A stretch of DNA of 33,110 bases, taken from Clostridia bacterium. Its GTDB lineage: Bacteria; Bacillota; Clostridia; Oscillospirales; Acutalibacteraceae. Location: contig JAFRJB010000011.1 in NCBI GenBank assembly GCA_017432485.1, positions 1 to 33,110 of the forward strand. Direction: 5' to 3'. The notes beneath the pieces are model-generated. The model had not been told where the DNA came from. It did not search any database and saw only the letters and a list, made by a program, of their open reading frames with translations. Positions 1-7,404 of this stretch are shown here, in pieces; within the stretch, counting starts at the first letter, position 1; each line of letters opens with the position of its first letter. Position numbers and translations under genes: made by a program.

Positions 1-48
1 ACCTACTTGGATTTTGTCCGGCTTTTTTTAGTTGGGCGAGTGGAACGA

Positions 49-171
49 GCAAAACCACCGCAGTTGGTTCGATGTTCAATTTGTCCTCTTCTTGTCGCCC
101 CTTGATGAGGGGAGATGTCACGAAGTGACAGAGGGGTAGACTTGTATCGAACACAACTTTGGTGGTTTTGC
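49..171. repeat. MITE-like inverted-repeat element
   Basis: Imperfect inverted arms of about 25 bp lie at 49-73 and 146-171; both contain GCAAAACCACC and GTTCGAT when read inward. Between them are two small hairpins, CCCCTTgatgAGGGG near 100-114 and TGTCACgaagTGACA near 117-130. The stretch can be translated, but the reading frame follows the palindromes and does not look like a gene. It is a non-coding miniature element by structure. No transposase or target-site duplication could be identified. Bases 1-48 hold nothing I can name. Confidence 0.5.
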
Positions 172-176
172 AAACA

Positions 177-196
177 GCGCGACAAACCCTTATTTG
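177..196 (-). repeat. Half copy of CAAATAAGG palindrome family
   Basis: Read on the minus strand this is CAAATAAGGGTTTGTCGCGC, which differs by one base from the left arm and stem start at 30464-30483. It overlaps the last codons and the stop of the MGMT-like gene, so the repeat may have supplied that gene's end. Only one arm is present. Confidence 0.45.
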
Positions 197-654
197 TTAA
201 ATTCTTTTTCTGCGCCGCGCAGCGCTTCGTTGCGCATCGCTTCGGTTGAAAAACCGGTTAAAAAATTAGTTTTGCGCGTAACGCGATGTGTCGGGATCGC
301 AACGGCAATCGGGTTCAAATCCACTGCCTGCTCTACCTTTTTCGCTGCCTTGTCATCGCCGATGGCGGCGGCAAGCTCTTTGCAGCTTTTGCTGCTGCCG
401 TAGGCAATTTCGCGGCACGCCTGCCACACCTGCCGCGCAAAATCGGAGCCTTGGGGCGCCATGGCAAAGCTGAATTCCCGGCGCGTACCGGCAAAGTATT
501 CTTCAAGTTCTTTCGCTGCCTGCCGGGTTACCGCAGTTTCGGTATAGTCGGCAGAAGGGGTGGAAGTAAAATAGATGCGGCTGACCGCTTCTTGCGAATC
601 CGCGCAGATTTCCAAAAACCCGAGCGCGGAAGAAAAAATACTTTTATAAATCAT
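190..654 (-). CDS. MGMT/Ogt-like alkyltransferase-like protein lacking the acceptor Cys
   Basis: 154 residues matching the C-terminal DNA-binding and active-site domain of O6-alkylguanine-DNA alkyltransferases: GSDFARQVWQACREIAYG at 69-86, an ELAAAIG helix, and NPIAVAIPTHRV at 114-125. The family signature is P-C-H-R. Here codon 289-291 (read on the minus strand) encodes Thr122 in place of the alkyl-acceptor Cys. The Tyr that helps base flipping is Cys91, and the Arg finger position is Lys105. Suicidal alkyl transfer is therefore unlikely. The closest known behaviour is that of alkyltransferase-like (ATL) proteins, which have Trp or Ala at this position and flag lesions for excision repair; that role is inferred. 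The gene starts one base after the lexA stop, so it should be co-transcribed with lexA and SOS-controlled. Confidence 0.75.
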   Translation of the reverse strand: MIYKSIFSSALGFLEICADSQEAVSRIYFTSTPSADYTETAVTRQAAKELEEYFAGTRREFSFAMAPQGSDFARQVWQACREIAYGSSKSCKELAAAIGDDKAAKKVEQAVDLNPIAVAIPTHRVTRKTNFLTGFSTEAMRNEALRGAEKEFNK

Positions 655-655
655 A

Positions 656-1243
656 TTAATAGTAGCGGATAATGGACTTAAGCTTACCTAAAATGGCAAC
701 TTCCTCCACAATAATGGGCTCGTAGCTGTCATTTTCCGGCTGCAGGCGAAAATGTCCGGCTTCCTTATAGAAAGTTTTGACTGTCGCTTCATCGCCTACG
801 AGCGCGACTACAATATCGCCGTTTTGGGCGTAGGGTGTACGCTCGACCACGGCAATATCCCCATCAAAAATGCCGGCATTTATCATGCTTTCGCCCTTAA
901 CTTTGAGCGCAAACAGGTCGGCGGAAGTTGAGGCGGGGCCGTTGTAGGGAATGTATTCCATAATGTCTTCAAACGCGAGCACCGGCTGCCCTGCCGTGAC
1001 AGTACCCAGCAGCGGCACGTGGTTGACATTTTCGGCAATGCCGTTGATGCGAATGCTGCGCTTGTGCATCGGGTCGCGAGTGATGTAGCCCTCTCTCTCG
1101 AGCGCATCTAAGCCCGCCTGCACCGAGGAAGTGGAGCTCAAGCCCACGGCGGCGCAGATTTCGCGCACGGTCGGCGGCACGCCTTCAATCGCCTTTTGGC
1201 GCAAGAAGTCATAAATCTTTTTTTGTGTTTTACTAATTGCCAT
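656..1243 (-). CDS. lexA: LexA SOS repressor
   Basis: 195 residues. The N-terminal winged helix-turn-helix spans about 1-65 and includes the recognition segment AAVGLSSTSSVQAGLDALE. The C-terminal S24 self-cleavage domain follows. The scissile Ala84-Gly85 bond lies in TVTAGQP, the catalytic Ser119 in GESM and Lys156 in ATVKTF; this numbering matches E. coli LexA exactly. It represses DNA-damage genes until RecA filaments stimulate its cleavage. The start is supported by AAGGAG seven bases upstream. A LexA box overlapping its own promoter at 1301-1314 indicates autoregulation. The MGMT-like gene follows directly. Confidence 0.97.
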   Translation of the reverse strand: MAISKTQKKIYDFLRQKAIEGVPPTVREICAAVGLSSTSSVQAGLDALEREGYITRDPMHKRSIRINGIAENVNHVPLLGTVTAGQPVLAFEDIMEYIPYNGPASTSADLFALKVKGESMINAGIFDGDIAVVERTPYAQNGDIVVALVGDEATVKTFYKEAGHFRLQPENDSYEPIIVEEVAILGKLKSIIRYY

Positions 1244-1274
1244 AGTAAACTCCTTATTATTCTCTCACGGGTGT

Positions 1275-1303
1275 ATTATAACACAAGCTTTCTCAAAAAT
1301 CAA
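1275..1303 (-). promoter_or_regulatory. lexA promoter
   Basis: On the minus strand TTGATT (1298-1303) is followed after 17 bp by TATAAT (1275-1280). The lexA ATG lies about 30 bp further on with an AAGGAG site. The -35 hexamer overlaps the LexA box. Confidence 0.8.
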
Positions 1304-1314
1304 ACATTTGTTCG
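1301..1314. promoter_or_regulatory. LexA (SOS) box
   Basis: On the minus strand the sequence is CGAACAAATGTTTG, matching the Firmicute SOS consensus CGAAC-N4-GTTCG except near its right end. It covers the -35 of the lexA promoter, as expected for negative autoregulation of the lexA and MGMT-like operon. Confidence 0.8.
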
Positions 1315-1375
1315 AAAAATTTCTCTCGGGGGCTGTAAAACGATGAAAAACTTGTTCTTTAAGAAATTTTCAGCC

Positions 1376-1446
1376 CTTTGTTTGCTCGCCTTACACAAAG
1401 TAAAGCATCACTCGCAAATGACTGAAATTTGTCATAAATTCCTGCG
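1376..1446 (+). repeat. Dispersed ~72-bp intergenic repeat, copy 1
   Basis: This stretch aligns almost without gaps to 7220-7291 at roughly 75-80% identity by eye. The best conserved parts are CTCGC-TTACACAAAGTAAA and the end -TCCTGCG. It lies between lexA and the deacetylase terminator, where the short open frame has no protein character. Confidence 0.55.
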
Positions 1447-1489
1447 TTTTTCCCACACCCTTATCCCAAAAGAGAAATTCTAGGGCAGC

Positions 1490-1523
1490 AAAAAAACAGG
1501 AGCGGGTGTCCGCTCCTGTTTTT
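1490..1523 (-). terminator. Bidirectional terminator of the deacetylase gene
   Basis: The stem ACAGGAGCGG (1496-1505) pairs with CCGCTCCTGT (1510-1519) around a GTGT loop. An A-run on the left gives a U-tail for the minus-strand gene ending at 1533. A T-run on the right lets it work in the plus direction as well. Confidence 0.88.
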
Positions 1524-1532
1524 GATTAAATT

Positions 1533-2768
1533 TTAGTTATTCACTGCGTGGTGAATGGGTTCTACCGTTTCATCAATCGCTTCAAAGCTGTAGCCTTCCG
1601 AAAGCCCGACCTTGAGCACTTTGGCAACGGCGGTGACCGTGGTGCCTTTGGCGCCGGTGTCGTGCATTAAAACAATCGGCGACTCATAGTTTTCGTGAAT
1701 ACCTGCCATAATATTGTCATAGAGCTGTGCTGCCGGCAAGCCGTCGGCATTCGCATCGCCCGAAGAAATATTCCAATCGTAGTATTCGTAGCCGTGGTCT
1801 TTGCACTGACCGGTCAGCGTGCTCATAATGCCTGAGCAGTAGTTAGCGCTGATGGTGTTGGAAGCGCCGCCCGGGAAGCGCATGCATTTTGCTTCCACGC
1901 CGGTGACCTCTTTGATTAAGTCACGGGTTTTCTGGTTGTCTTTCCAGAATGCCTCGGGGCTGGTGTAAATCGCGGCATAGTCGTGGGTATAGGTGTGCAC
2001 CGCAAGGGTGTGCCCTTCTTTGACCATGCGCTTTAAAATGTCCTCATTACCGGGAATGTTTTGCCCGACAATAAAGAAGGTGGCGTGGCAGTCATATTGC
2101 TTGAGTAAATCCAAAATTTTGATGGTATTGAAGCTCGGACCATCGTCAAATGTTAAGTACACCACACTGCCGGCAGTCTGTTTGGAAACAATGACATTGC
2201 GCGTGGCTTTTGCCTCGTTGCCGGCGGCATCTTTGAGCGTGTAGGTAACGGTATATTTGCCTTTTTTGTTGACATCAACCTTGTTGTCAACCTTGATGGT
2301 TTTAGTTAAATCACCGTCTACCTTATCGGCGGCGGTGGCACCGGCATCTTTATATTCGCTGCCGATTTGCACTTTCACCGTTGCGTCACCCTTTAGGGTG
2401 ATGACGGGCGCGGTGGTATCGACTACTTTGATGGTTCTCGTCTCGGTCACGGTGCGCTTGCCTTTAAGGTTGGAAAGGGTGTAGTTGAGTTCATAGGTGC
2501 CCACCTTGGTGGTATCGACTGTTTTGTAGTCGACTTCCACTTTGTCGGTGGCATCTAAATCGCCGATTTTCCCCGAGTAGCCGGGTTCCTCAAAGGGCGT
2601 GCCGCCCTCTAAGACAATATCGGTTTTACCTTTTAAGGTGATTTCGGGAACGGTCTTGTAGTCTTTAAAAAGACCGAACACATCAAATTGCCACACCAGC
2701 AAAAATGCGGCGGCGAGAACGGCAATAATAATTAATATAACCACAATGGGCTTTGCGGATTTTTTCAT
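1533..2768 (-). CDS. Membrane-anchored polysaccharide (peptidoglycan-type) deacetylase with two Ig-like domains
   Basis: 411 residues. An N-terminal membrane anchor covers about 7-26. Two bacterial Ig-like (DUF5011-type) repeats follow at about 42-115 and 120-195, each with a VDTT or VNKKG-type turn and the YTLS/YTLKD strand. The NodB-type carbohydrate esterase 4 domain covers about 200-405. The catalytic base and metal Asp are in TFDDGP (206-211), the metal histidines in HTYTH (258-262). RFPGG (297-301) stands at motif 3, DWN at 331, and LMHD (367-370) supplies the late His. It probably removes N-acetyl groups from cell-wall glycan outside the membrane; the substrate is inferred. GGAGG precedes the ATG. 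It lies 25 bases after the zinc-ribbon gene and shares its promoter. Confidence 0.9.
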   Translation of the reverse strand: MKKSAKPIVVILIIIAVLAAAFLLVWQFDVFGLFKDYKTVPEITLKGKTDIVLEGGTPFEEPGYSGKIGDLDATDKVEVDYKTVDTTKVGTYELNYTLSNLKGKRTVTETRTIKVVDTTAPVITLKGDATVKVQIGSEYKDAGATAADKVDGDLTKTIKVDNKVDVNKKGKYTVTYTLKDAAGNEAKATRNVIVSKQTAGSVVYLTFDDGPSFNTIKILDLLKQYDCHATFFIVGQNIPGNEDILKRMVKEGHTLAVHTYTHDYAAIYTSPEAFWKDNQKTRDLIKEVTGVEAKCMRFPGGASNTISANYCSGIMSTLTGQCKDHGYEYYDWNISSGDANADGLPAAQLYDNIMAGIHENYESPIVLMHDTGAKGTTVTAVAKVLKVGLSEGYSFEAIDETVEPIHHAVNN

Positions 2769-2793
2769 AATTTACCTCCGGAAAAAAAGAAAT

Positions 2794-3366
2794 TTACATA
2801 AACTGATTCCATGAAGTGACAGGGTCAGTGCTGAGAAACTTGGCATATATAAAATAAGCGGCAACGCTCAACACAATCAAAATCGCACCGAAAATCAGGG
2901 TTGCCTTGGCAAAACTTTTTTTGCTCGGCTTGGTTTTGGAAGAAATCGCCCAAATGAGCAGCATAATCACATCTACCACGGGAATGGCGGTGAGGATAAA
3001 CACCACAATCCAATCGATCACGCGCATCGGCACGGCTTCTGCCGCTGCTTCTGCGGGCGCCACCGCTGCCGGGGCAGGTGTTTCTTCGGCAATCTTCGCC
3101 TCGCCGGTGCTCAAATCAATGAGCGGCGTTTCGGCAGGAGTCTCTTCCGCCGGTGTTTCGGGCTGTGCTTCTTCGGGAGCGCTTTGGGGCGCCGCTGCAG
3201 ACTTTTTGGCGCTGATTTTGACAATGTGCGCCTTTCTTGCCGCGGCGGGGATATCGAGCTCATCCAAATCTAAACGAATCGGTGTATCTTTGAGCGCCTT
3301 GCCGCACGCAGCACAAAACTGCGCGCTGTCGCTGTTTTCTTTACCGCATTTTTCACAATTTATCAT
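2794..3366 (-). CDS. Zinc-ribbon membrane protein of unknown function
   Basis: 190 residues. The N-terminus is a zinc ribbon with paired CxxC knuckles (CEKCGKEN and CAACGKAL, within residues 4-22). A linker rich in Ala, Pro and Glu runs from about 50 to 110. Two hydrophobic segments follow (about 117-138 and 152-175). The layout suggests a cytoplasmic metal-binding head tethered to the membrane. I cannot assign a function. The start is fixed by AAGGAG eight bases upstream and a consensus promoter. It is the first gene of a pair with the deacetylase, so an envelope-related role is possible but unproven. Confidence 0.75.
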   Translation of the reverse strand: MINCEKCGKENSDSAQFCAACGKALKDTPIRLDLDELDIPAAARKAHIVKISAKKSAAAPQSAPEEAQPETPAEETPAETPLIDLSTGEAKIAEETPAPAAVAPAEAAAEAVPMRVIDWIVVFILTAIPVVDVIMLLIWAISSKTKPSKKSFAKATLIFGAILIVLSVAAYFIYAKFLSTDPVTSWNQFM

Positions 3367-3405
3367 GATAGTCTCCTTGTTCCGGCAAATGCCGTAATCA
3401 TAAAC

Positions 3406-3434
3406 ATTTTACCCAATTGCTAAACCTTTGTCAA
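3406..3434 (-). promoter_or_regulatory. Promoter of the zinc-ribbon/deacetylase operon
   Basis: On the minus strand a perfect TTGACA (3429-3434) is followed by a 17-bp spacer and TAAAAT (3406-3411). A small CGGC-AAAT-GCCG hairpin lies in the leader near 3383-3394. Confidence 0.8.
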
Positions 3435-3507
3435 ATTAATAAACGGTTACAAAAAGTAAAATAATCATAATAATTATTATATAAGTCTTTAAAATTATTC
3501 TCAGTTA

Positions 3508-3516
3508 TGATATAAT
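3508..3516 (+). promoter_or_regulatory. Extended -10 promoter for rlmB and the long plus-strand series
   Basis: TG at 3508-3509 and TATAAT at 3511-3516 form an extended -10. The -35 region is weak (TTAAAA-like at about 3489). The rlmB ATG is 50 bp downstream, so this is the likely start of the long envelope and translation operon. Confidence 0.65.
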
Positions 3517-3566
3517 TTACTCTATATAGCAGTTTTTTTGCCAAAAAAGGAGAAAACCATACTATT

Positions 3567-4313
3567 ATGCTTCAAGACACCACGCCAAAAGATGAACTGA
3601 TTATCGGCAGAAACCCGATTACGGAAGCGCTTAAAGCGGGCAGAGAGTTTAACCAGCTGTTTGTTGCGCGCGGGGAGCGCAGCGGTTCTATCGGAAGAAT
3701 TATTGCACTTGCCAAAGACCGCGGTATCCCGATCAAAGAAGTTGATGCCAAGAAGTTAGACTATATGTCCGGCGGCGGTGTGCACCAAGGTGTGGCGGCA
3801 TTTTGCGCGGCGCACGCATACGCTTCGCTGGAGGATATTTTTGCCGCGGCAGAGCAAAAGGGCGAGGCCCCTTTCATCATCATTTGCGATGAGATTGAAG
3901 ACCCCCACAATTTGGGCGCGATTATTCGTACCGCCGATGCAGTCGGCGCACACGGTGTGGTGGTTCCCAAGCGGCGGGCAGCAGCGCTTACCGGCATTGT
4001 GGCAAAAGCCAGCGCCGGCGCGCTGGAATATGTCAAAGTGGCGCGCGTCACCAACCTGGCAGCAGCCTTAGAGGAAATGAAAAAGCGCAATGTTTGGCTG
4101 TACTGTTTGGATATGGACGGGCAGGATTACCGACAGGTCGACTATACGGGCGCGGTAGGCTTGGTTGTCGGCAGCGAAGGCAGAGGTGTGAGCCGTTTAA
4201 TCAAACAAACCTGTGATGTAACGGTCAGCCTGCCGATGAAGGGCAAAGTCAATTCGTTGAATGCATCTGTGGCAGCCGCCGTTTTAATGTATGCGGTTGC
4301 GCAGGGAAGATAA
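3567..4313 (+). CDS. rlmB: 23S rRNA 2'-O-methyltransferase, RlmB/SpoU (TrmH) family
   Basis: 248 residues. The N-terminal substrate-binding domain (about 10-80) opens with IIGRNPITEAL. The C-terminal SPOUT knot carries the three family motifs: DEIEDPHNLGAIIRTADAVGAHG (motif 1, with the Asn and Arg), GLVVGSEGRGVS (motif 2) and VNSLNASVAAAVLMY (motif 3). The family methylates the ribose of G2251 in 23S rRNA using SAM; RlmB versus a close TrmH-type paralogue cannot be settled by eye. AAGGAG lies 14 bases before the ATG, which is unusually far, but no better in-frame start is visible. The next gene starts 9 bases after the stop. Confidence 0.9.
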   Translation: MLQDTTPKDELIIGRNPITEALKAGREFNQLFVARGERSGSIGRIIALAKDRGIPIKEVDAKKLDYMSGGGVHQGVAAFCAAHAYASLEDIFAAAEQKGEAPFIIICDEIEDPHNLGAIIRTADAVGAHGVVVPKRRAAALTGIVAKASAGALEYVKVARVTNLAAALEEMKKRNVWLYCLDMDGQDYRQVDYTGAVGLVVGSEGRGVSRLIKQTCDVTVSLPMKGKVNSLNASVAAAVLMYAVAQGR

Positions 4314-4322
4314 GGAGTAGGG

Positions 4323-7169
4323 ATGGAAGAAAAGAAATATTCTGTGGATGAAATATTGGCAGAGGCGCGGCAGTTTGCGCCCTCGCATTCCGCCGAGGAG
4401 ATTTCCCGCAAGGCAGATGAGCAGGCGCAGCAGATTTTGAACAGCTTGCAGCAAGACAAGCCCAAAAAGAGTGACGATGCCGCTTTTGAAGCGCTTTTAA
4501 GCGAGATTAAAGCGCGCGCCGCCGGGGAAAAAGCACCCAAACCCGCTGTGCGCGCGAAAACGAAGCAGCCGCACGCAGAGAAAAAGCCGGAAAAAGAGCC
4601 GCGCATTGCTAAGGTGGCGCCTGTTGTGCCGCCCAAGGGGGAAAACGATATCGTAATTGCCCCTGCGCCTTCGGACGTGCCGCAGAGCAAAAAGGCGCAC
4701 CGCTCGCTCAATGAAGTGATGCGCGATGTGATGCCTGACTCCGACAATAAGATTGATAAGGCGCTGTATGACCAAAAAGAAGAAAGCGCCGGCAAGCGGG
4801 AAAACAAACTCACGCGCACCGGTGTCATTCGCAAAGCCGATGCGCTCATTGAAGAAACCCCGCCGCAGCCGCAGCCGGCGCCCGCGGTCACTTCCGCGCC
4901 GCGTATGGGCGATTTGCAGAAAAAAGAAAAAATCGTAGGCGACAAAGAGGATATTCAAACCAAAGCCTACAATGAATATATTCGCCGCAAGCAGAAGAAA
5001 AAGCAAGACACGGGCATGATTAAGACTATCGACATCAAGCACGCGCCAATAGAAAAGTCCTCCCCTTCCGCCGCAAAGTCGCAGGCAGTAGAGGAAAAGA
5101 CCAAGGTGCATGCCTTTGCCGTGGTCGACAAACAAACGCAGATTGAAAAAACGCTTGTCGCCGACCGCCCGAACCGTGTTATTACCAATATGAACCACAC
5201 GGGTAACATTGAAGGGCAAACGCGCCTGGAAGGCTTTTTTGACGACAGCGAATTTGAAAAAATCAGCGAAGATGAGCTTGAAGAGCAGTTAGAGCTCAAC
5301 CGCCGCGCCAAGATAGACCGCTTTGAGCTCGAGCAGGAGTTTAAGGAAAGAAACAGTGACGAACCCGTGGCGGCGGTACAAAGTGCGATTGATGAAACCT
5401 ACGCACCCGAAAAAGAAACCCCCGTTATCAACGATGTTATCGACTATAACTCCAAAAGCGACCAGAGAGCGGTGTATTTGGAACTCGAAGCGCTCTTGAA
5501 CCGTTTTAAACTGAGAACAACCATTACCTTTATTGCGGAACTCGTTGTAGCGGTTGTCGGTATTTTCGGCTCCGGCATTCTCAACGATTTCGGTTTGGGG
5601 ACCGGCACGGAGAGAATCTATATTATTATCAACACCGCGCTGTTGCTGGTGATGATGATTGTCAACGGCAGGGCAATTTTTAAGGGTATGAAAGCCTTGA
5701 TTTTGCTCAAACCGAGCGGCGATAGTGTGATGGCGCTCGCTTCCATTGTCACGTTGGCGCAGTGTGTGCTGGGGTTGACGCTCGGGGCAAGCGGCGCCGG
5801 TGTCAGCCACATTTATGTGGGAGCGATGGGCTTTGTCTTCCTGCTCAACTGCTTCGGCAAGCGCTCTATGATACGCAGAACCTTTAAAAATTTCCGTTTT
5901 CTGATTAAAAGCGGCGAAAAATTCACCGCTACCGCCATTACCGAGCCCAAAGAAGCAAAGGAATTTGCCAAGGGCACCGCATTAGAATATATTGATATTC
6001 GCTACAATGCAAAAACCGCGTTTCCGACCCGCTTTTTAGGGCACTCCTATGCGGATGACCCGTCTGACAGCATTGCCAAATGGGCGGCGTTCCCGGCAAT
6101 CGGGCTTTCCGTGGTCATCGGCATTATTACCTACTTTATTACCAAAGACAGTATGGCTGCCGTTTGTGCGCTTAATGCGGCGATGATACTCGGCATTCCG
6201 GCATCCTCTATTATGGCGTTTAATAAGGCGCTGGAAAATGCCGACACCGCCCTGCTCAAAGAGCGCGGCACGATTACCGGCTTTGCCGCGCTCAAGGATG
6301 TGGCAGGAACCAGTGCCATAGTGCTTGGCGCCGAGGAGATTTTCCCCGAAAATACCTGCGCGCTCAAAGGCATGAAGCTCTTTAAGAAGATGCAGATGGA
6401 TGAAGCGATATTATACGCGGCAAGCGTGCTTGAAAAAACAGCGCATCCGTTTAGAAATGTTTTTATGGAGAGCATCAGCGAGGTCAAAGACCATATGCCT
6501 GAGAGTTTTGATACGGCGTATGAAGCCAAGCTCGGTTTATCCACTTGGATTTATGACAGAAAGGTGCTTTTGGGCAACAAAGAAATGATGGGGGCGCACG
6601 GCATAGAAATCCCCGCTACCGCCAAGCCCGAAGACTATATGACACAAAACAGGCGCGTGATGTTTTTGGCAATTGACGGGTCGGTTTATGCCATGTTTGT
6701 GCTCGAATATTATTCCGACCCGATTATTGAGTATGAGCTGCAGCGCCTTGAAGCATCCGGCATCGAGATTTTGGTCAAGACCGAAGACTCCGGCATTGAC
6801 CAAAGCTTACTGTGCGAATTGTTTGAGCTGGAAAAAGACTCCGTGAAGATTTTGAGCATGCTCGCCGGCAACATCTATGATGAAAAACAGCAGCAGGAAA
6901 TCTACAACGAAGCCAAAGTCATTAACCGCGGCGACCCGGTCACCTTTATGCGCAGCATTACCGCGTGCTCCATTTTAAACGGGCAGTTCGGGCTGTTGCG
7001 CCTGCTGCAATATGCCTGCATTATATTGGGTGTGGTCATTATTGCCGTGCTCAGCTTTATGGGCTCCATTTCTTCTATCGGTCCCGTTCACATTGTTATC
7101 TATGCCGCGTTTTGGATGATCGTGACGAACCTTATTCCAAGAATTTACAAAGCCGTACCTAAGAGATAA
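4323..7169 (+). CDS. Degenerate P-type (P1B-like) ATPase homologue with long charged N-terminal region
   Basis: 948 residues. Residues 1-395 are low-complexity, charged and probably disordered cytoplasmic sequence. Membrane segments follow at about 397-420, 434-453, 470-488, 495-513, 588-607, 612-632, 893-913 and 918-938, the spacing of a heavy-metal P-type ATPase. IPASS (625-629) stands where the metal-site CPC would be. The ATP-binding domain hallmarks HP (708-709) and VLLGN (748-752) remain. The phosphorylation motif DKTGT is replaced by LGAEEIF (668-674), TGD by KTEDSG, and no actuator TGE or GDGxNDxP loop is visible. It is probably not a pump; a structural or regulatory role is inferred from its place before FHA, RodA and PBP genes. 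Neighbours rlmB and the repeat at 7220 flank it. Confidence 0.7.
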   Translation: MEEKKYSVDEILAEARQFAPSHSAEEISRKADEQAQQILNSLQQDKPKKSDDAAFEALLSEIKARAAGEKAPKPAVRAKTKQPHAEKKPEKEPRIAKVAPVVPPKGENDIVIAPAPSDVPQSKKAHRSLNEVMRDVMPDSDNKIDKALYDQKEESAGKRENKLTRTGVIRKADALIEETPPQPQPAPAVTSAPRMGDLQKKEKIVGDKEDIQTKAYNEYIRRKQKKKQDTGMIKTIDIKHAPIEKSSPSAAKSQAVEEKTKVHAFAVVDKQTQIEKTLVADRPNRVITNMNHTGNIEGQTRLEGFFDDSEFEKISEDELEEQLELNRRAKIDRFELEQEFKERNSDEPVAAVQSAIDETYAPEKETPVINDVIDYNSKSDQRAVYLELEALLNRFKLRTTITFIAELVVAVVGIFGSGILNDFGLGTGTERIYIIINTALLLVMMIVNGRAIFKGMKALILLKPSGDSVMALASIVTLAQCVLGLTLGASGAGVSHIYVGAMGFVFLLNCFGKRSMIRRTFKNFRFLIKSGEKFTATAITEPKEAKEFAKGTALEYIDIRYNAKTAFPTRFLGHSYADDPSDSIAKWAAFPAIGLSVVIGIITYFITKDSMAAVCALNAAMILGIPASSIMAFNKALENADTALLKERGTITGFAALKDVAGTSAIVLGAEEIFPENTCALKGMKLFKKMQMDEAILYAASVLEKTAHPFRNVFMESISEVKDHMPESFDTAYEAKLGLSTWIYDRKVLLGNKEMMGAHGIEIPATAKPEDYMTQNRRVMFLAIDGSVYAMFVLEYYSDPIIEYELQRLEASGIEILVKTEDSGIDQSLLCELFELEKDSVKILSMLAGNIYDEKQQQEIYNEAKVINRGDPVTFMRSITACSILNGQFGLLRLLQYACIILGVVIIAVLSFMGSISSIGPVHIVIYAAFWMIVTNLIPRIYKAVPKR

Positions 7170-7219
7170 TATTCACCGCTTTCGGTGCGGAACTATCGCT
7201 TCTTTTTGCGAACTTTGCC

Positions 7220-7291
7220 TTTTTGTTTCCTCGCTTTACACAAAGTAAAACTTCCCTCACAAAAAAGACAAATTTCATCAAAAATCCTGCG
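7220..7291 (+). repeat. Dispersed ~72-bp intergenic repeat, copy 2
   Basis: Partner of 1376-1446. The shared core is CTCGCTTTACACAAAGTAAA, with the conserved end ATCCTGCG. It sits in the gap 7170-7404. That gap otherwise shows a CACCG-CTTT-CGGTG hairpin just after the upstream gene and a TTTCGCT-tat-AGCGAAA hairpin near 7333. No clear promoter is seen there. Confidence 0.55.
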
Positions 7292-7404
7292 CTATTGCCT
7301 GCACCTCAAGCGATAAAGATTATCTCAGGCAGTTTCGCTTATAGCGAAATTTGTTTCAGGCACAGCCCACAGATAGACAGCAACCACTTTTAGGAGATTT
7401 TTCA

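Noticed and set aside
3..185. Small minus-strand open frame over the left-edge element
   Set aside because: The frame simply translates the inverted repeat and hairpins, and there is no ribosome site.
1196..1483. Plus-strand open frame of 95 codons between lexA and the deacetylase
   Set aside because: It starts inside lexA, runs through the lexA promoter and the dispersed repeat, and has no protein-like features.
4142..4945. Long minus-strand open frame (267 codons) opposite rlmB and the ATPase-like gene
   Set aside because: It lies antisense to two well-supported genes, has a Ser/Ala-rich composition typical of shadow frames, and has no ribosome site or family motif.
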